Assembly (NCBI GenBank): GCA_045809945.1
Contig: JBJMWW010000146.1
Location: forward strand, 1 to 32,381
Direction: 5' to 3'
Source: CADDYX01 sp045809945
GTDB taxonomy: Bacteria > Verrucomicrobiota > Verrucomicrobiia > Chthoniobacterales > UBA10450
DNA length: 32,381 nt
A program made the translations under genes and the position numbers. Within the stretch, counting starts at the first letter, position 1. Each line of letters begins with the position of its first letter. Shown piece after piece: positions 1 to 7,261 of the stretch. Below the pieces are notes generated by a model. It had not been told where the DNA came from and searched no databases. It saw only the letters and a list, made by a program, of their open reading frames with translations.

Positions 1-192
1 CTGGCCGACGTGCAGCTCTTCGATTTGTTCAGCGCCAACGCAGAACAGCTCGGCGCCGGACGAAAATCGATGGCTTACACATTGACTTACCGCGACAAGA
101 ACCGAACATTGACGCACGACGAAGTGACTGTGGTTCACAATCGAATTCGCGAGCGGTTGCAGCGCGAGCTTGGAGCGGAACTGCGGGAATAG
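1..192 (+). CDS. pheT: Phenylalanyl-tRNA synthetase beta subunit, C-terminal end (partial)
   Basis: The reading frame is open from the first base to the TAG at 190-192 and gives 63 residues. These match the end of the ferredoxin-fold anticodon-binding (FDX-ACB) domain that closes bacterial PheT: a 'LTYRDKNRTLT' strand, then 'EVTVVHNRIRERLQRELGAELR', a helix typical of the family's last residues. PheT pairs with PheS in an (alpha-beta)2 enzyme that charges tRNA-Phe in the cytoplasm; this terminal domain grips the tRNA acceptor-anticodon region. The start and catalytic-like core lie upstream of the window. A 6S RNA gene follows about 45 bases after the stop. The fragment is short, but the motif order is characteristic. 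Confidence 0.85.
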   Translation: MADVQLFDLFSANAEQLGAGRKSMAYTLTYRDKNRTLTHDEVTVVHNRIRERLQRELGAELRE

Positions 193-235
193 TTCTTTCA
201 CAAACGGCAACGCGGATCGTGCGCTGCCGACCGGA

Positions 236-423
236 TTTGCCCTGCGATGTTCGAGATTACCAGGTGTGATTCCCGAACCGATACTGCAGTTGACTCAAGG
301 AGGCTTGGTCGCCTTGGGGCTATGGCACGCCTTTATTGGAAGTCAGATGCTCCTGCGACGGTCGTCCGCCCGTTACCGAAAGGGAACGGGATATCCACCT
401 AAACGGCACCTGCGGGGCGACTC
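236..423 (+). ncRNA. ssrS: 6S RNA
   Basis: 6S RNA binds housekeeping sigma-70 RNA polymerase by mimicking an open promoter and lowers transcription in slow growth. Two conserved blocks of the 5' half are present: CCCTGCGATGTTCG (241-254), and CCCGAACCGATA (272-283), which resembles the proteobacterial CCCTGAGCCGATA. The 3' half has a CCACCT segment near 395-400 and closes with GCGGGGC (412-418). That pairs along its whole length with GCCCTGC (239-245), with one G-U, giving the terminal stem. The span of about 185 bases is the normal 6S size, and an intrinsic terminator follows at once. Exact ends are inferred from the closing stem. No protein gene in this interval is convincing. Confidence 0.8.
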
Positions 424-426
424 TTT

Positions 427-460
427 AAAAACCGAGCGGCGATGAGCTGCTCGGTTTTTT
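427..460 (+). terminator. Intrinsic terminator of the 6S RNA gene
   Basis: AAAAACCGAGC (427-437) pairs perfectly with GCTCGGTTTTT (449-459) around an 11-base loop, and the T-run 455-460 forms the U-tract. It lies directly after the 6S closing stem, so it most likely ends the 6S transcript and any readthrough from pheT. The A-rich 5' arm could also let it work on the other strand. Confidence 0.85.
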
Positions 461-471
461 GCGTACGGGCA

Positions 472-558
472 AACGTCCAACGCTCAACTCTCAACGTCGA
501 ACTAAGATGCAGAAATTGAACGTTGGACGTTGAACGTTCGACGTTCAACGTTGGCGGC
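472..558. repeat. TTCAACGTT-type palindromic intergenic repeat, copy 1
   Basis: AACGTCCAACG (472-482) and CGTTGGACGTT (521-531) form a perfect 11-base inverted repeat. The right side continues into short direct and inverted iterations of the GAACGTT/TTCAACGTT motif up to about 555. A related element lies at 16821-16910. It fills the leader between the 6S terminator and carA, ending just before the carA ATG. It encodes nothing convincing. The origin (REP-like or MITE-like) is unknown. Confidence 0.7.
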
Positions 559-561
559 CGA

Positions 562-1713
562 ATGACACGCGCGATTCTCGCACTGGAAGACGGCAGAGTT
601 TTCGAAGGAGAATCATTCGGCGCAACCGGCACCCGCGTCGGCGAAATTTGCTTCAACACCTCGATGACAGGGTATCAAGAGGTTCTGACCGATCCATCGT
701 ATCGCGGACAGATCGTTGCCATGACTTATCCGCTGATCGGAAACTACGGTACGAACTCGCTCGACCAGGAAAGCGGGGAGCCGCACGTGCGCGGTTTTGT
801 TATCGAGGAGCTGAGCGAAATTCCGAGCAACTGGCGCAGCGAGATGTCGCTCGATGATTACCTGAAGCGCTGGAACATCCCCGGCGTGCAGGGAATCGAC
901 ACACGGGCGTTGACTCGCCATTTGCGCACGCTCGGCGCAATGAAGGCTTGCCTGACGACGGAGGAAATTTCATCGGACGAAGCTGTTCAGCACGCGGTGA
1001 AAGGCGAAGGCGTGATCGGAATGGATTACGTCCGCGAAGTGACACCAGGCGCGTCTTACGAGTGGGATCCGGATGATCAACTCAGCGCCGAATGGGCAGT
1101 CGCGAGTGGCACGTTAGCGGAAGTGGTTCGCCATCCCTTGCCACCGAAGCGCCGTCACATCGTCGCCTACGATTATGGAATGAAGCAGAACATTCTGCGC
1201 CGGCTGCGACAGAACGGATTTGCCGTCACGGTTGTGCCAGCGACCACATCGTCGGCGGATGTTCTGGCAATGAATCCGGATGGAGTGTTTCTCTCGAACG
1301 GTCCGGGCGATCCATCGGTGCTGGATTATGCGCACGGATCAGTGCGCGGTTTGATGGGCAAGACGCCGATCTTTGGAATTTGTCTCGGGCATCAGGTGCT
1401 CGGCTATGCCTTTGGCGGACGCACGTTCAAATTGAAATTCGGCCACCGCGGCGGCAACCAGCCGGTGAAAGATCTGCGCAGTGGAAAAGTCGCGATCACG
1501 TCGCAGAATCACGGTTTTGCGGTCGACTCCGAATCGCTGCCGAAAGAGATTGAAGTCACGCACGTGAACTTGAACGACGGCACGGTCGAAGGCATGCGAC
1601 ATCGCGACCTGCCGATCTTCAGCGTTCAATATCATCCCGAAGCAGCGCCAGGCCCGCACGATGCGAGCTACTTCTTCTCGCAGTTCGCCGAGCTAATTGA
1701 TTCGGCGCGTTGA
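562..1713 (+). CDS. carA: Carbamoyl-phosphate synthase small (glutaminase) subunit
   Basis: CarA hydrolyses glutamine and passes ammonia to CarB for carbamoyl phosphate, feeding pyrimidine and arginine synthesis in the cytoplasm. The product is 383 residues, normal for the family. The N-terminal CPSase_sm_chain domain includes 'FNTSMTGYQE' (31-40) and 'TYPLIGNYG' (55-63). The class I glutamine amidotransferase domain carries 'SNGPGDP' (245-251), the nucleophile Cys274 in 'GICLGHQ', and His358/Glu360 in 'YHPE'. I start at ATG 562: it gives the usual 'MTRAILALEDG' beginning, whereas the in-frame codon at 523 adds only residues translated from the upstream repeat. No clear Shine-Dalgarno is visible. 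carB is not in the window, so the two subunits are not adjacent downstream. Confidence 0.95.
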   Translation: MTRAILALEDGRVFEGESFGATGTRVGEICFNTSMTGYQEVLTDPSYRGQIVAMTYPLIGNYGTNSLDQESGEPHVRGFVIEELSEIPSNWRSEMSLDDYLKRWNIPGVQGIDTRALTRHLRTLGAMKACLTTEEISSDEAVQHAVKGEGVIGMDYVREVTPGASYEWDPDDQLSAEWAVASGTLAEVVRHPLPPKRRHIVAYDYGMKQNILRRLRQNGFAVTVVPATTSSADVLAMNPDGVFLSNGPGDPSVLDYAHGSVRGLMGKTPIFGICLGHQVLGYAFGGRTFKLKFGHRGGNQPVKDLRSGKVAITSQNHGFAVDSESLPKEIEVTHVNLNDGTVEGMRHRDLPIFSVQYHPEAAPGPHDASYFFSQFAELIDSAR

Positions 1714-1744
1714 CACCGGCTCGTCGCACGCGCCAGACTTGGGC

Positions 1745-2119
1745 ATGCGCAACATCATCCTCAGTTTTCTCGCCGTTATTGCCATGACGACGTTAACGTT
1801 CGCACACGAGGAGCAAGGTAAAGACTCGCTCGACGCGGCCGCGACGAAAGAGGTGACCGGTGAAGTAATCGATATGATGTGCTACGTCGATCACAATGCG
1901 ACTGGTGACAAGCACGCCGGCTGCGCGGCGAAATGCATCAAGAATAACGGCCCTGTCGGTATCGTCGAGAACGGCAAAGCCTATCTCGTTGTCGGCGAAC
2001 ACAAGCCGATGAATGCGGAGCTGGCCGAATACGCCGGTAAAACGATTACTGTAAAAGGCAAAGTCGCGGAGCGGGGTGGCATCGCGATGATCGAGAACGC
2101 CGAGATCGTTAAGAAATAG
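1745..2119 (+). CDS. Small secreted Cys/His-motif protein of unknown function
   Basis: The 124-residue product starts with a signal peptide (hydrophobic 4-19, likely cut after 'LTFA' at 17-20). The mature part opens with 'EVTGEVIDMMCYVDH' and contains C46, H50, H57, C60 and C64 in the pattern C-x3-H-x6-H-x2-C-x3-C. This is a plausible metal or redox site. The C-terminal half ('GKTITVKGKVAERGG') reads like a small beta-barrel. Similar short exported proteins occur in Verrucomicrobia, Planctomycetes and Acidobacteria without an assigned role; that is from memory. ATG 1745 is chosen because the signal peptide begins there; the longer frame from 1697 overlaps carA. It ends 11 bases inside the convergent glycosyltransferase gene. 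Metal binding is inference only. Confidence 0.75.
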   Translation: MRNIILSFLAVIAMTTLTFAHEEQGKDSLDAAATKEVTGEVIDMMCYVDHNATGDKHAGCAAKCIKNNGPVGIVENGKAYLVVGEHKPMNAELAEYAGKTITVKGKVAERGGIAMIENAEIVKK

Positions 2120-2825
2120 TTCGTAACGAGATCACCTCGCGCAGCATCGCCACACTGTCGCGCAGGAAGTGCACTTTGCTGCCGTCGTGGTGATTCCAAC
2201 GCACTGGGATTTCTCGCATCCGCAGTCCTGCACGCTGCGCGAGAAAGAGCAGTTCGACATCGAAACCGAAACCGGCAACGCGGGATTGCTCAAAGAGCGA
2301 GCGACAAACTTCGAGGCGAAATGCCTTGAAGCCACATTGCGTGTCCCAGAACGGCAGGCCGGTCGCGAGCCGCACCACCAGATTGAAAACGCGGCCGCCC
2401 TGTTCGCGGCGCCACGGCTGCCGGTTCCCGATCAATTTTCGATCGAGCGCGCGTGAACCGATCGCGATGTCTGCATCGCCGCGCAAGATCGGTTCAATTA
2501 ACTTGGGCGTTTCGTTAATCGGGGTCGAGAGATCGGCATCTGAAAACAGGGCGATCGGATATTTCGCTGCCAGGATGCCGTCGCGAACCGCCGCGCCTTT
2601 TCCGCGGTTGGGCGAATGGCGGATCAGACGTGTGCTGATTCGGCCGCTGTTCCCGAACGCGCTTTGCACGATTTCGCTCGTGGTATCGCTCGAGCCGTCA
2701 TCGACGACGATCAGTTCGCTTTCCGCTGTTTCTCTCTGCAAATATTCGAGCACCGTCGCGAGCGTCTCGCTGATACGATGCGCTTCGTTGAACGCGGGGA
2801 TGACGATTGTGATCGGCGGGAGCAT
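2109..2825 (-). CDS. Family 2 glycosyltransferase, dolichyl-phosphate glucosyltransferase-like
   Basis: This is a GT-A fold transferase of 238 residues. 'ITIVIPAFNEAHRI' (5-18) is the nucleotide-binding strand and turn, 'VVDDGSSD' follows at 40-47, and the metal-binding DxD is in 'FSDADLS' (D96, D98). Later 'GSRALD' and 'DTQCGFKAFR' are typical of the branch that includes dolichyl-phosphate beta-glucosyltransferase and bacterial undecaprenyl-phosphate sugar transferases. It probably moves a sugar from a nucleotide donor to a lipid phosphate at the cytoplasmic membrane face, but neither donor nor acceptor can be read from sequence. There is no C-terminal membrane anchor, unlike many polyprenyl-phosphate transferases. 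It lies 35 bases downstream of the asparaginase gene on the same strand and overlaps the convergent secreted protein gene by 11 bases. Confidence 0.88.
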   Translation of the reverse strand: MLPPITIVIPAFNEAHRISETLATVLEYLQRETAESELIVVDDGSSDTTSEIVQSAFGNSGRISTRLIRHSPNRGKGAAVRDGILAAKYPIALFSDADLSTPINETPKLIEPILRGDADIAIGSRALDRKLIGNRQPWRREQGGRVFNLVVRLATGLPFWDTQCGFKAFRLEVCRSLFEQSRVAGFGFDVELLFLAQRAGLRMREIPVRWNHHDGSKVHFLRDSVAMLREVISLRTIS

Positions 2826-2860
2826 GCTGCGCGATAGAGAAGACCAGCGTCAGGGACGCG

Positions 2861-3961
2861 CTATTTGTAAATATCGACGACCGCTTTCCCGTCGGAGTCG
2901 ATATAGCCGCGATACATCCCGCTGGAGTTAAACGGCAGCGCGTGATTGCCGTTCTTATCGATCGCGATCAAGCCACCTTCGCCGCCAAGATCGTGCGCGC
3001 GCTTCAAAGCCTCTTCAGCGGCTTGCTGCAAACTCATGCCGCGGAATTCGATCAAATCAGACACCGTGTTGGCGACAGCAGCGCGGATGAAGTACTCACC
3101 ATCGCCAGTGCATGAGACCGCGCAGGTCGCGTTTTTCGCATACGTTCCAGCGCCGATTATCGGTGAATCGCCCAGACGGCCGGGGGTTTTGTTCGTCATT
3201 CCGCCGGTCGATGTTGAGGCGGCCAGATTACCGTCGCGATCAAGCGCCACCGCGCCGACGGTGCCGTGACGGTCATAGTCTGAGATGACGTGCCGTGTCT
3301 CTCCGTGGCCGCCTTCGGTCTGCTCCTTCTGTTTCACTCGCTGCAACGAATCCCAGCGTTCCTGGGTGAAGAAGTACTTCGCGTCGACCAGCTCGATTCC
3401 GTTCTGCTTCGCGAATGCTTCGGCGCCTTCGCCCACCATCAGAACAGGTCCGCTGCGCGGGTCACTACCTGGTGGACGCTCCGCTTTATCGAGAAGCTTG
3501 CGCGCGAGCAGGATCGGATTCTTCACGTGCTGCACGTTTGCAACCGCGCCGGCGCGCATCGTTTTGCCCTCCATTGTTGACGCGTCCATCTCATTCGTGC
3601 CGGCGCTGGTGAAAACCGCGCCGCGTCCGGCGTTGAAGAGCGGATTATCCTCCAGGCTTCGCACAGCCGTTTCAGTGGCGTCGAGCGCGCTGCCGCCGCG
3701 CTGCAAGATGTCCCATCCGATCCTGAGCGCGTTCTCCAGTCCTTCACGATGAGCCTTTTCTTTTTCGGGCGTCATTTTTGAACGATCGATTGTGCCCGCA
3801 CCGCCATGAATCACGAGGGCCGGCTTCGTTCCGTTCGTCTGCATCGTATGGTTTTGATTTGAATCTGGCGCTGCCGTCGCAGTGCCGGTTGTCTCCTGCG
3901 CGCTTGCGGCGGCAAGTGAAAGGGTCAGCGGCAGCAGCAGTCTGGCCGCACTCGTTTTCAT
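2861..3961 (-). CDS. Exported isoaspartyl peptidase / L-asparaginase (Ntn-hydrolase)
   Basis: The product belongs to the plant-type asparaginase family (Asparaginase_2), which hydrolyses isoaspartyl dipeptides and asparagine. An inactive precursor cuts itself before a threonine that becomes the nucleophile. Here that residue is Thr234 in 'HGTVGAVALD'. Other family marks are 'ALVIHGGAG' near the mature N-terminus, 'NPLFNAGRGAVF', and 'STSTGGMTNKTPGR' with the substrate-binding loop. The first ~22 residues form a signal peptide, followed by a Thr/Ala/Gln-rich linker, so the enzyme is probably periplasmic. I use ATG 3961, which begins the signal peptide; a start at 3982 would add seven charged residues. 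It is divergent from mlaE with a 99-base gap. Confidence 0.92.
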   Translation of the reverse strand: MKTSAARLLLPLTLSLAAASAQETTGTATAAPDSNQNHTMQTNGTKPALVIHGGAGTIDRSKMTPEKEKAHREGLENALRIGWDILQRGGSALDATETAVRSLEDNPLFNAGRGAVFTSAGTNEMDASTMEGKTMRAGAVANVQHVKNPILLARKLLDKAERPPGSDPRSGPVLMVGEGAEAFAKQNGIELVDAKYFFTQERWDSLQRVKQKEQTEGGHGETRHVISDYDRHGTVGAVALDRDGNLAASTSTGGMTNKTPGRLGDSPIIGAGTYAKNATCAVSCTGDGEYFIRAAVANTVSDLIEFRGMSLQQAAEEALKRAHDLGGEGGLIAIDKNGNHALPFNSSGMYRGYIDSDGKAVVDIYK

Positions 3962-4060
3962 GCTCGCCGCTCTCGCCCGCACGCGCGCAGCCTATCGAAG
4001 CGATTTCACGTCGCAACATTCCGCTTTTCCGCTCGACGAACTGGGGCAACTTCCACGGCT

Positions 4061-4918
4061 ATGGCCGAACTCGCGCGCGGTGAGAGCGAAGCCGATGCCG
4101 GGATCGAAACCAATCCCGTCGTCGTCGTCGCCGACATTGGAGTAAAGGGCGCGAGTTTCCTGCGCGAGATCGGCGCGATGTTCTGGTTCATCGCCAGCAC
4201 CTTTGCCGAAACGTGGGACAACGTCCGACGAGGTCGCGGGCCGTTTCGCGCGACGAGTTTCTTCCGTCACACCGAACGCGCCGGTGTCGGTTCGGTGCCC
4301 CTCGTCGCGCTCGTCTCATTTTTCCTCGGACTGACGATGGCGTTGCTGACCGGCTATCAATTGCAACGATTCGGGACCGAGCGGTTGGTTCCCGGACTGG
4401 TCGCGATTGCGTTCACGCGCGAGCTCGGGCCGTTGCTCACAGGCATCATGCTCGCCGCGCGGATCGGCGCCGCGTTTACCGCCGAGCTCGGCACGATGGA
4501 AGTAAACGAAGAAGTCGAAGCGATCGAAGCAATGGGCATCAGTCCGCTTCGATTTCTGGTCGCGCCGCGAATGCTCGCCCTCGTCTCGCTGATGCCCTGC
4601 CTGTCGACTATTTCGAGCGCGGCGGCGATTTTTGCCACCAGCCTGATTTGCCGCGCTTACTTCAACATCGCGTGGGTCTACTTCAACGATCTGGTTATCC
4701 ACAGCCTTCTGATTCGCGACATCATCACAGGTATTCTGAAGAGCTTTCTCTTCGGCATGTTAATCGGCGCGATTGCCTGCTATCGCGGGCTCACTGTCAA
4801 AGGCGGCGCATCCGGTGTTGGTAGCTCCACTACGTCGAGTGTCGTCACCGCAATCACCGCCGTAATCGGCTTCGATACGCTCTTCAACGTCGTCTACACG
4901 GTCTTTTTTCCAACATGA
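4061..4918 (+). CDS. mlaE: MlaE-type phospholipid ABC transporter permease
   Basis: MlaE is the inner-membrane permease of the Mla/MCE system, which moves phospholipids between inner and outer membranes. The 285-residue product has several hydrophobic helices. The family core is 'FTRELGPLLTGIMLAARIGAAF' (split here as 'FTRELGPLLTG' and 'IMLAARIGAAF') followed by 'AELGTMEVNEEVEAIEAMG' and a 'PLRFLVAPRMLAL' segment. The N-terminus carries an extra charged stretch of about 30 residues ahead of the usual start of homology. The ATG of mlaF overlaps the TGA (ATGA at 4915-4918), so translation is likely coupled. It heads a three-gene operon with mlaF and mlaD. The system's presence indicates a diderm envelope. 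Confidence 0.93.
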   Translation: MAELARGESEADAGIETNPVVVVADIGVKGASFLREIGAMFWFIASTFAETWDNVRRGRGPFRATSFFRHTERAGVGSVPLVALVSFFLGLTMALLTGYQLQRFGTERLVPGLVAIAFTRELGPLLTGIMLAARIGAAFTAELGTMEVNEEVEAIEAMGISPLRFLVAPRMLALVSLMPCLSTISSAAAIFATSLICRAYFNIAWVYFNDLVIHSLLIRDIITGILKSFLFGMLIGAIACYRGLTVKGGASGVGSSTTSSVVTAITAVIGFDTLFNVVYTVFFPT

Positions 4919-5712
4919 GCAGCGAAGCACCGACGCCGCCGGTCGTCGAGCTGCGCGATGTGCGGCTGGCATTTGACGAGAAGCTCGTGCTTGATGGTGT
5001 CTCGGTCGCCGTCGAACCGCTCCAGCGCCTCGTTATCATGGGGCAGAGCGGCAGTGGCAAAAGCACTATCCTGCGATTGATTCTTGGAATTCTTCAGCCG
5101 CTCTCCGGCTCGGTCTTCTTCAAGCAGTTTGATATGTCGCGTCTGCAGCGGCGCAAACTGCAGCGTGTGCGCGCCGAGATCGGAATGGTTTACCAATACT
5201 CGGCGCTGCTCAGTTCGCGCACCGTCCGCGATAATGTTGCGCTGCCGTTGGAAGAGCTCACCAAAAAGAGTCGCGATGAGATCGATCGAATCATCGATGA
5301 GAAACTGGAGCTGGTCGGTTTGGGTGACGTTCGCGACCAGATGCCGTCGGAGCTGAGTGGCGGGATGCGCAAGCGAGTCAGCCTTGCCCGTGCCCTTGTC
5401 ATGGACCCGGAACTAATTCTTTTCGACGAACCGTCCGCCGGCCTCGATCCCGTCATCAGCTCAGTGATCGACGAGTTGATTATTGGCCTGACCGAAAAAT
5501 CGAAAGTCACGTCGGTCATTGTCACACACGAGATGGATAGCGCCTTTCGGATCGCGACCAAGATGGCCATGCTCTATCAGGGAAAAATTATTGCGCAGGG
5601 AACACCGGATGAGATGAAACGATCCGACAATCCGGTTGTCTCACAATTCTTAAGCGGCAGTATAGAAGGACCGATTCTGGAAGGAACAGCTGATGCAATT
5701 GCGACGAAATGA
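4915..5712 (+). CDS. mlaF: MlaF-type ABC transporter ATP-binding protein
   Basis: This is the ATPase that powers the MlaE permease. The 265-residue sequence contains the Walker A loop 'GQSGSGKST' (43-51, Lys49), the Q-loop near 'VYQYSALL' (92-99), the ABC signature 'LSGGMRKR' (147-154), Walker B 'LILFDEPSAGLDP' (D171, catalytic Glu172) and the H-loop His205 in 'VTHEM'. The methionine after LSGG and the 'YQYSALLSSRTVRDNV' style segment are typical of the MlaF/MkL branch rather than generic importers. It overlaps mlaE by 4 bases upstream and mlaD by 20 bases downstream, so all three are one transcript. Confidence 0.94.
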   Translation: MSSEAPTPPVVELRDVRLAFDEKLVLDGVSVAVEPLQRLVIMGQSGSGKSTILRLILGILQPLSGSVFFKQFDMSRLQRRKLQRVRAEIGMVYQYSALLSSRTVRDNVALPLEELTKKSRDEIDRIIDEKLELVGLGDVRDQMPSELSGGMRKRVSLARALVMDPELILFDEPSAGLDPVISSVIDELIIGLTEKSKVTSVIVTHEMDSAFRIATKMAMLYQGKIIAQGTPDEMKRSDNPVVSQFLSGSIEGPILEGTADAIATK

Positions 5713-6724
5713 ACTGCTGACTGGCCTGCTCGTGCTCGCCACGATCGCGGTTCTCGTCTTCGTGCTCATTCTGCTCGGCGCACCAGGCTTGTTCCGACCG
5801 CTGATCACGTTTCGCATCTACTTCGACAACGCCGCGGGGATTAAACTAGGAGCACCGGTGTTGCTCGCCGGCCGGAAGATCGGTCAGGTGGAAAAGCTTT
5901 ACTCGCCCGTGTCTCACGAGGAACAAGATCGGGCCCAGGCCGCGGCTCGTGCGATGGAGAGTCCGACGGTTCCGCCGGCCACCAAAGCTAACGCTTCGGC
6001 AACGCCGGAGCCGACTCCTGAAAAGAAAAGGTTCGAAGCGCGCATTGATGTAAAGGTGGACCAGGGGGCAGTTGTTTATCGCGATTCACACGCACGACTT
6101 GTTACTCTTGGTTTGCTGGGCGAAGTAGCAATCGACTTCACTCAGGGTGACGAGGCTTCCGGTCGGGCGAAGGACGGCGAAATGTTTCCCGGCGAACGTG
6201 TGCCCGACTTCGGTGAATCTATTGCGCGAGTGGTTGATATAGTGCAGCCAGTCGCACAAGAAGCCACCGCGACGTTGCGAGAGCTCGAAAATACGGCGCA
6301 GAACCTTAGCCGGATAACCGATGAGAACTCGCAGCTTAATATGTCGCTGGCCCAGTTTCGGACATTTGCTGAGAATCTGACCAATCTGACAGGTCGCGAT
6401 AGCTCTCTCTCTCTGGCGCTAAAGAATGTGGAACGCATTAGCACCGACCTTGCGGCGAATGACAATATTCAGGTCACTTTGCAGAACTTCCGTGAGTCGT
6501 CCCAGAAGCTTAAGTCGACCATCAACGACCTCGGGCCCGACCTGAAGGAAACCGGAGAAAACGTGAAGGAACTCTCAGCTACCGTGAAGTCGGAGCCGTG
6601 GCGTCTGATCTGGCCTAGCAAGAAGAAGGAAGCGGCCACTCCTCCTCCGGCGCAGGATACGATTACGGTTCGTAAGTCGGCGCGAACGCAACGCGCGGCT
6701 TCGCCGGCTCCGCGCTCTCGCTAG
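5693..6724 (+). CDS. mlaD: MlaD-like MCE-domain lipid-binding protein with an inserted loop
   Basis: MCE proteins form hexameric rings that carry lipid through the periplasm and dock on MlaE. The 343-residue product has one N-terminal membrane helix (about 9-29), then an MCE domain starting 'FRIYFDNAAGIKLGAPV' (40-56). The MCE domain is interrupted at roughly 72-113 by a Glu/Ala/Pro-rich low-complexity insert, then resumes with 'FEARIDVKVDQGA' and the 'LGLLGEVAIDF' strand (139-149). The C-terminal half is helical (about 175-295), suiting a coiled-coil tunnel or needle, and ends in a Pro/Arg-rich tail. It is longer than E. coli MlaD (183 residues). Its TAG overlaps the stop of the convergent gene in a shared CTAG. 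Confidence 0.9.
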   Translation: MQLRRNELLTGLLVLATIAVLVFVLILLGAPGLFRPLITFRIYFDNAAGIKLGAPVLLAGRKIGQVEKLYSPVSHEEQDRAQAAARAMESPTVPPATKANASATPEPTPEKKRFEARIDVKVDQGAVVYRDSHARLVTLGLLGEVAIDFTQGDEASGRAKDGEMFPGERVPDFGESIARVVDIVQPVAQEATATLRELENTAQNLSRITDENSQLNMSLAQFRTFAENLTNLTGRDSSLSLALKNVERISTDLAANDNIQVTLQNFRESSQKLKSTINDLGPDLKETGENVKELSATVKSEPWRLIWPSKKKEAATPPPAQDTITVRKSARTQRAASPAPRSR

Positions 6725-7191
6725 CGCGGAACGTCGCTTACGAATAACGACCGATCTTCGGCAATGGTCACGCGATAAAGCGCATCGTAGCCTTCCGCGT
6801 AGGTAGGCGCTGCCAGTCTCTTCGCGGTTGTGAAGATGGCAACGTTCGGCACCTTCGCCTTTCCGCTTCGCTCTGCGTTACGAGCTACAGCGACGCGCGT
6901 CGCTACATCGAAGTAGTAGCCGACGACGCGTGCCTCATATTTTCTGGCTAGATCGATCAATCGCGCACGCTCGGCCACAGTCGGATTGGTGTTATCGATG
7001 ACAACGAACTCTCCTGATGCCAGCGCTTCGGCAACTAGCTTCTGCTGCTTCGCGTCTCGTCCAGTGTTATTCGGCCAAAGGTCTTTGCTGATGTGTCGGT
7101 GAGTCGCCGCGAACTTTTCGCGGAAAAGCGTGCTCTTACCCGCGCCGGGTAACCCGACGAAAATCACACATTCCGGTCCAGGATCTGTCAT
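6721..7191 (-). CDS. P-loop nucleotide kinase-like ATPase (AAA/zeta-toxin/PNK type)
   Basis: The 156-residue protein has a Walker A loop 'GLPGAGKST' (13-21, Lys19) right after the first strand, and a later 'VVIDNTNPTVAERARLI' segment. That 'DNTN' motif is typical of the polynucleotide-kinase-like branch, in which the P-loop enzyme phosphorylates a nucleic acid 5' end or a small molecule. 'VVGYYFDVATRVAVARNAERSGKAKVP' (shown as a region, about 90-117) resembles the lid of those kinases. The substrate is unknown. The ATG lies inside a GTCATGTCGAG-type repeat; an in-frame GTG at 7167 would give 'MIFVGLPGAGKST', an equally natural beginning. It is the last gene of the minus-strand cluster, 70 bases after topoisomerase IB. 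Confidence 0.8.
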   Translation of the reverse strand: MTDPGPECVIFVGLPGAGKSTLFREKFAATHRHISKDLWPNNTGRDAKQQKLVAEALASGEFVVIDNTNPTVAERARLIDLARKYEARVVGYYFDVATRVAVARNAERSGKAKVPNVAIFTTAKRLAAPTYAEGYDALYRVTIAEDRSLFVSDVPR

Positions 7192-7217
7192 GTCGAGCGA
7201 AGTCGAGACATCTCCGA
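7184..7217. repeat. GTCAT-type palindromic repeat, partial copy over a start codon
   Basis: The segment TGTCATGTCGAGCGAAGTCG and the following AGACATCTC match one arm of the repeat seen complete at 27221-27293. The downstream part, to about 7256, contains only degenerate traces of a second arm (GTGCTCGACTGTC). The ATG used by the kinase-like gene (7191, minus strand) is the CAT of the repeat's GTCATG end. Confidence 0.6.
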
Positions 7218-7261
7218 AGTTATAGACTCCCAGACTGTGCTCGACTGTCTACTTCGCGCCG

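Noticed and set aside
170..445. 91-codon plus-strand frame after pheT
   Set aside because: It overlaps the 6S RNA and its terminator, and the residues look random.
523..561. In-frame upstream extension of carA
   Set aside because: The 13 extra residues are translated repeat sequence, and the family start is at 562.
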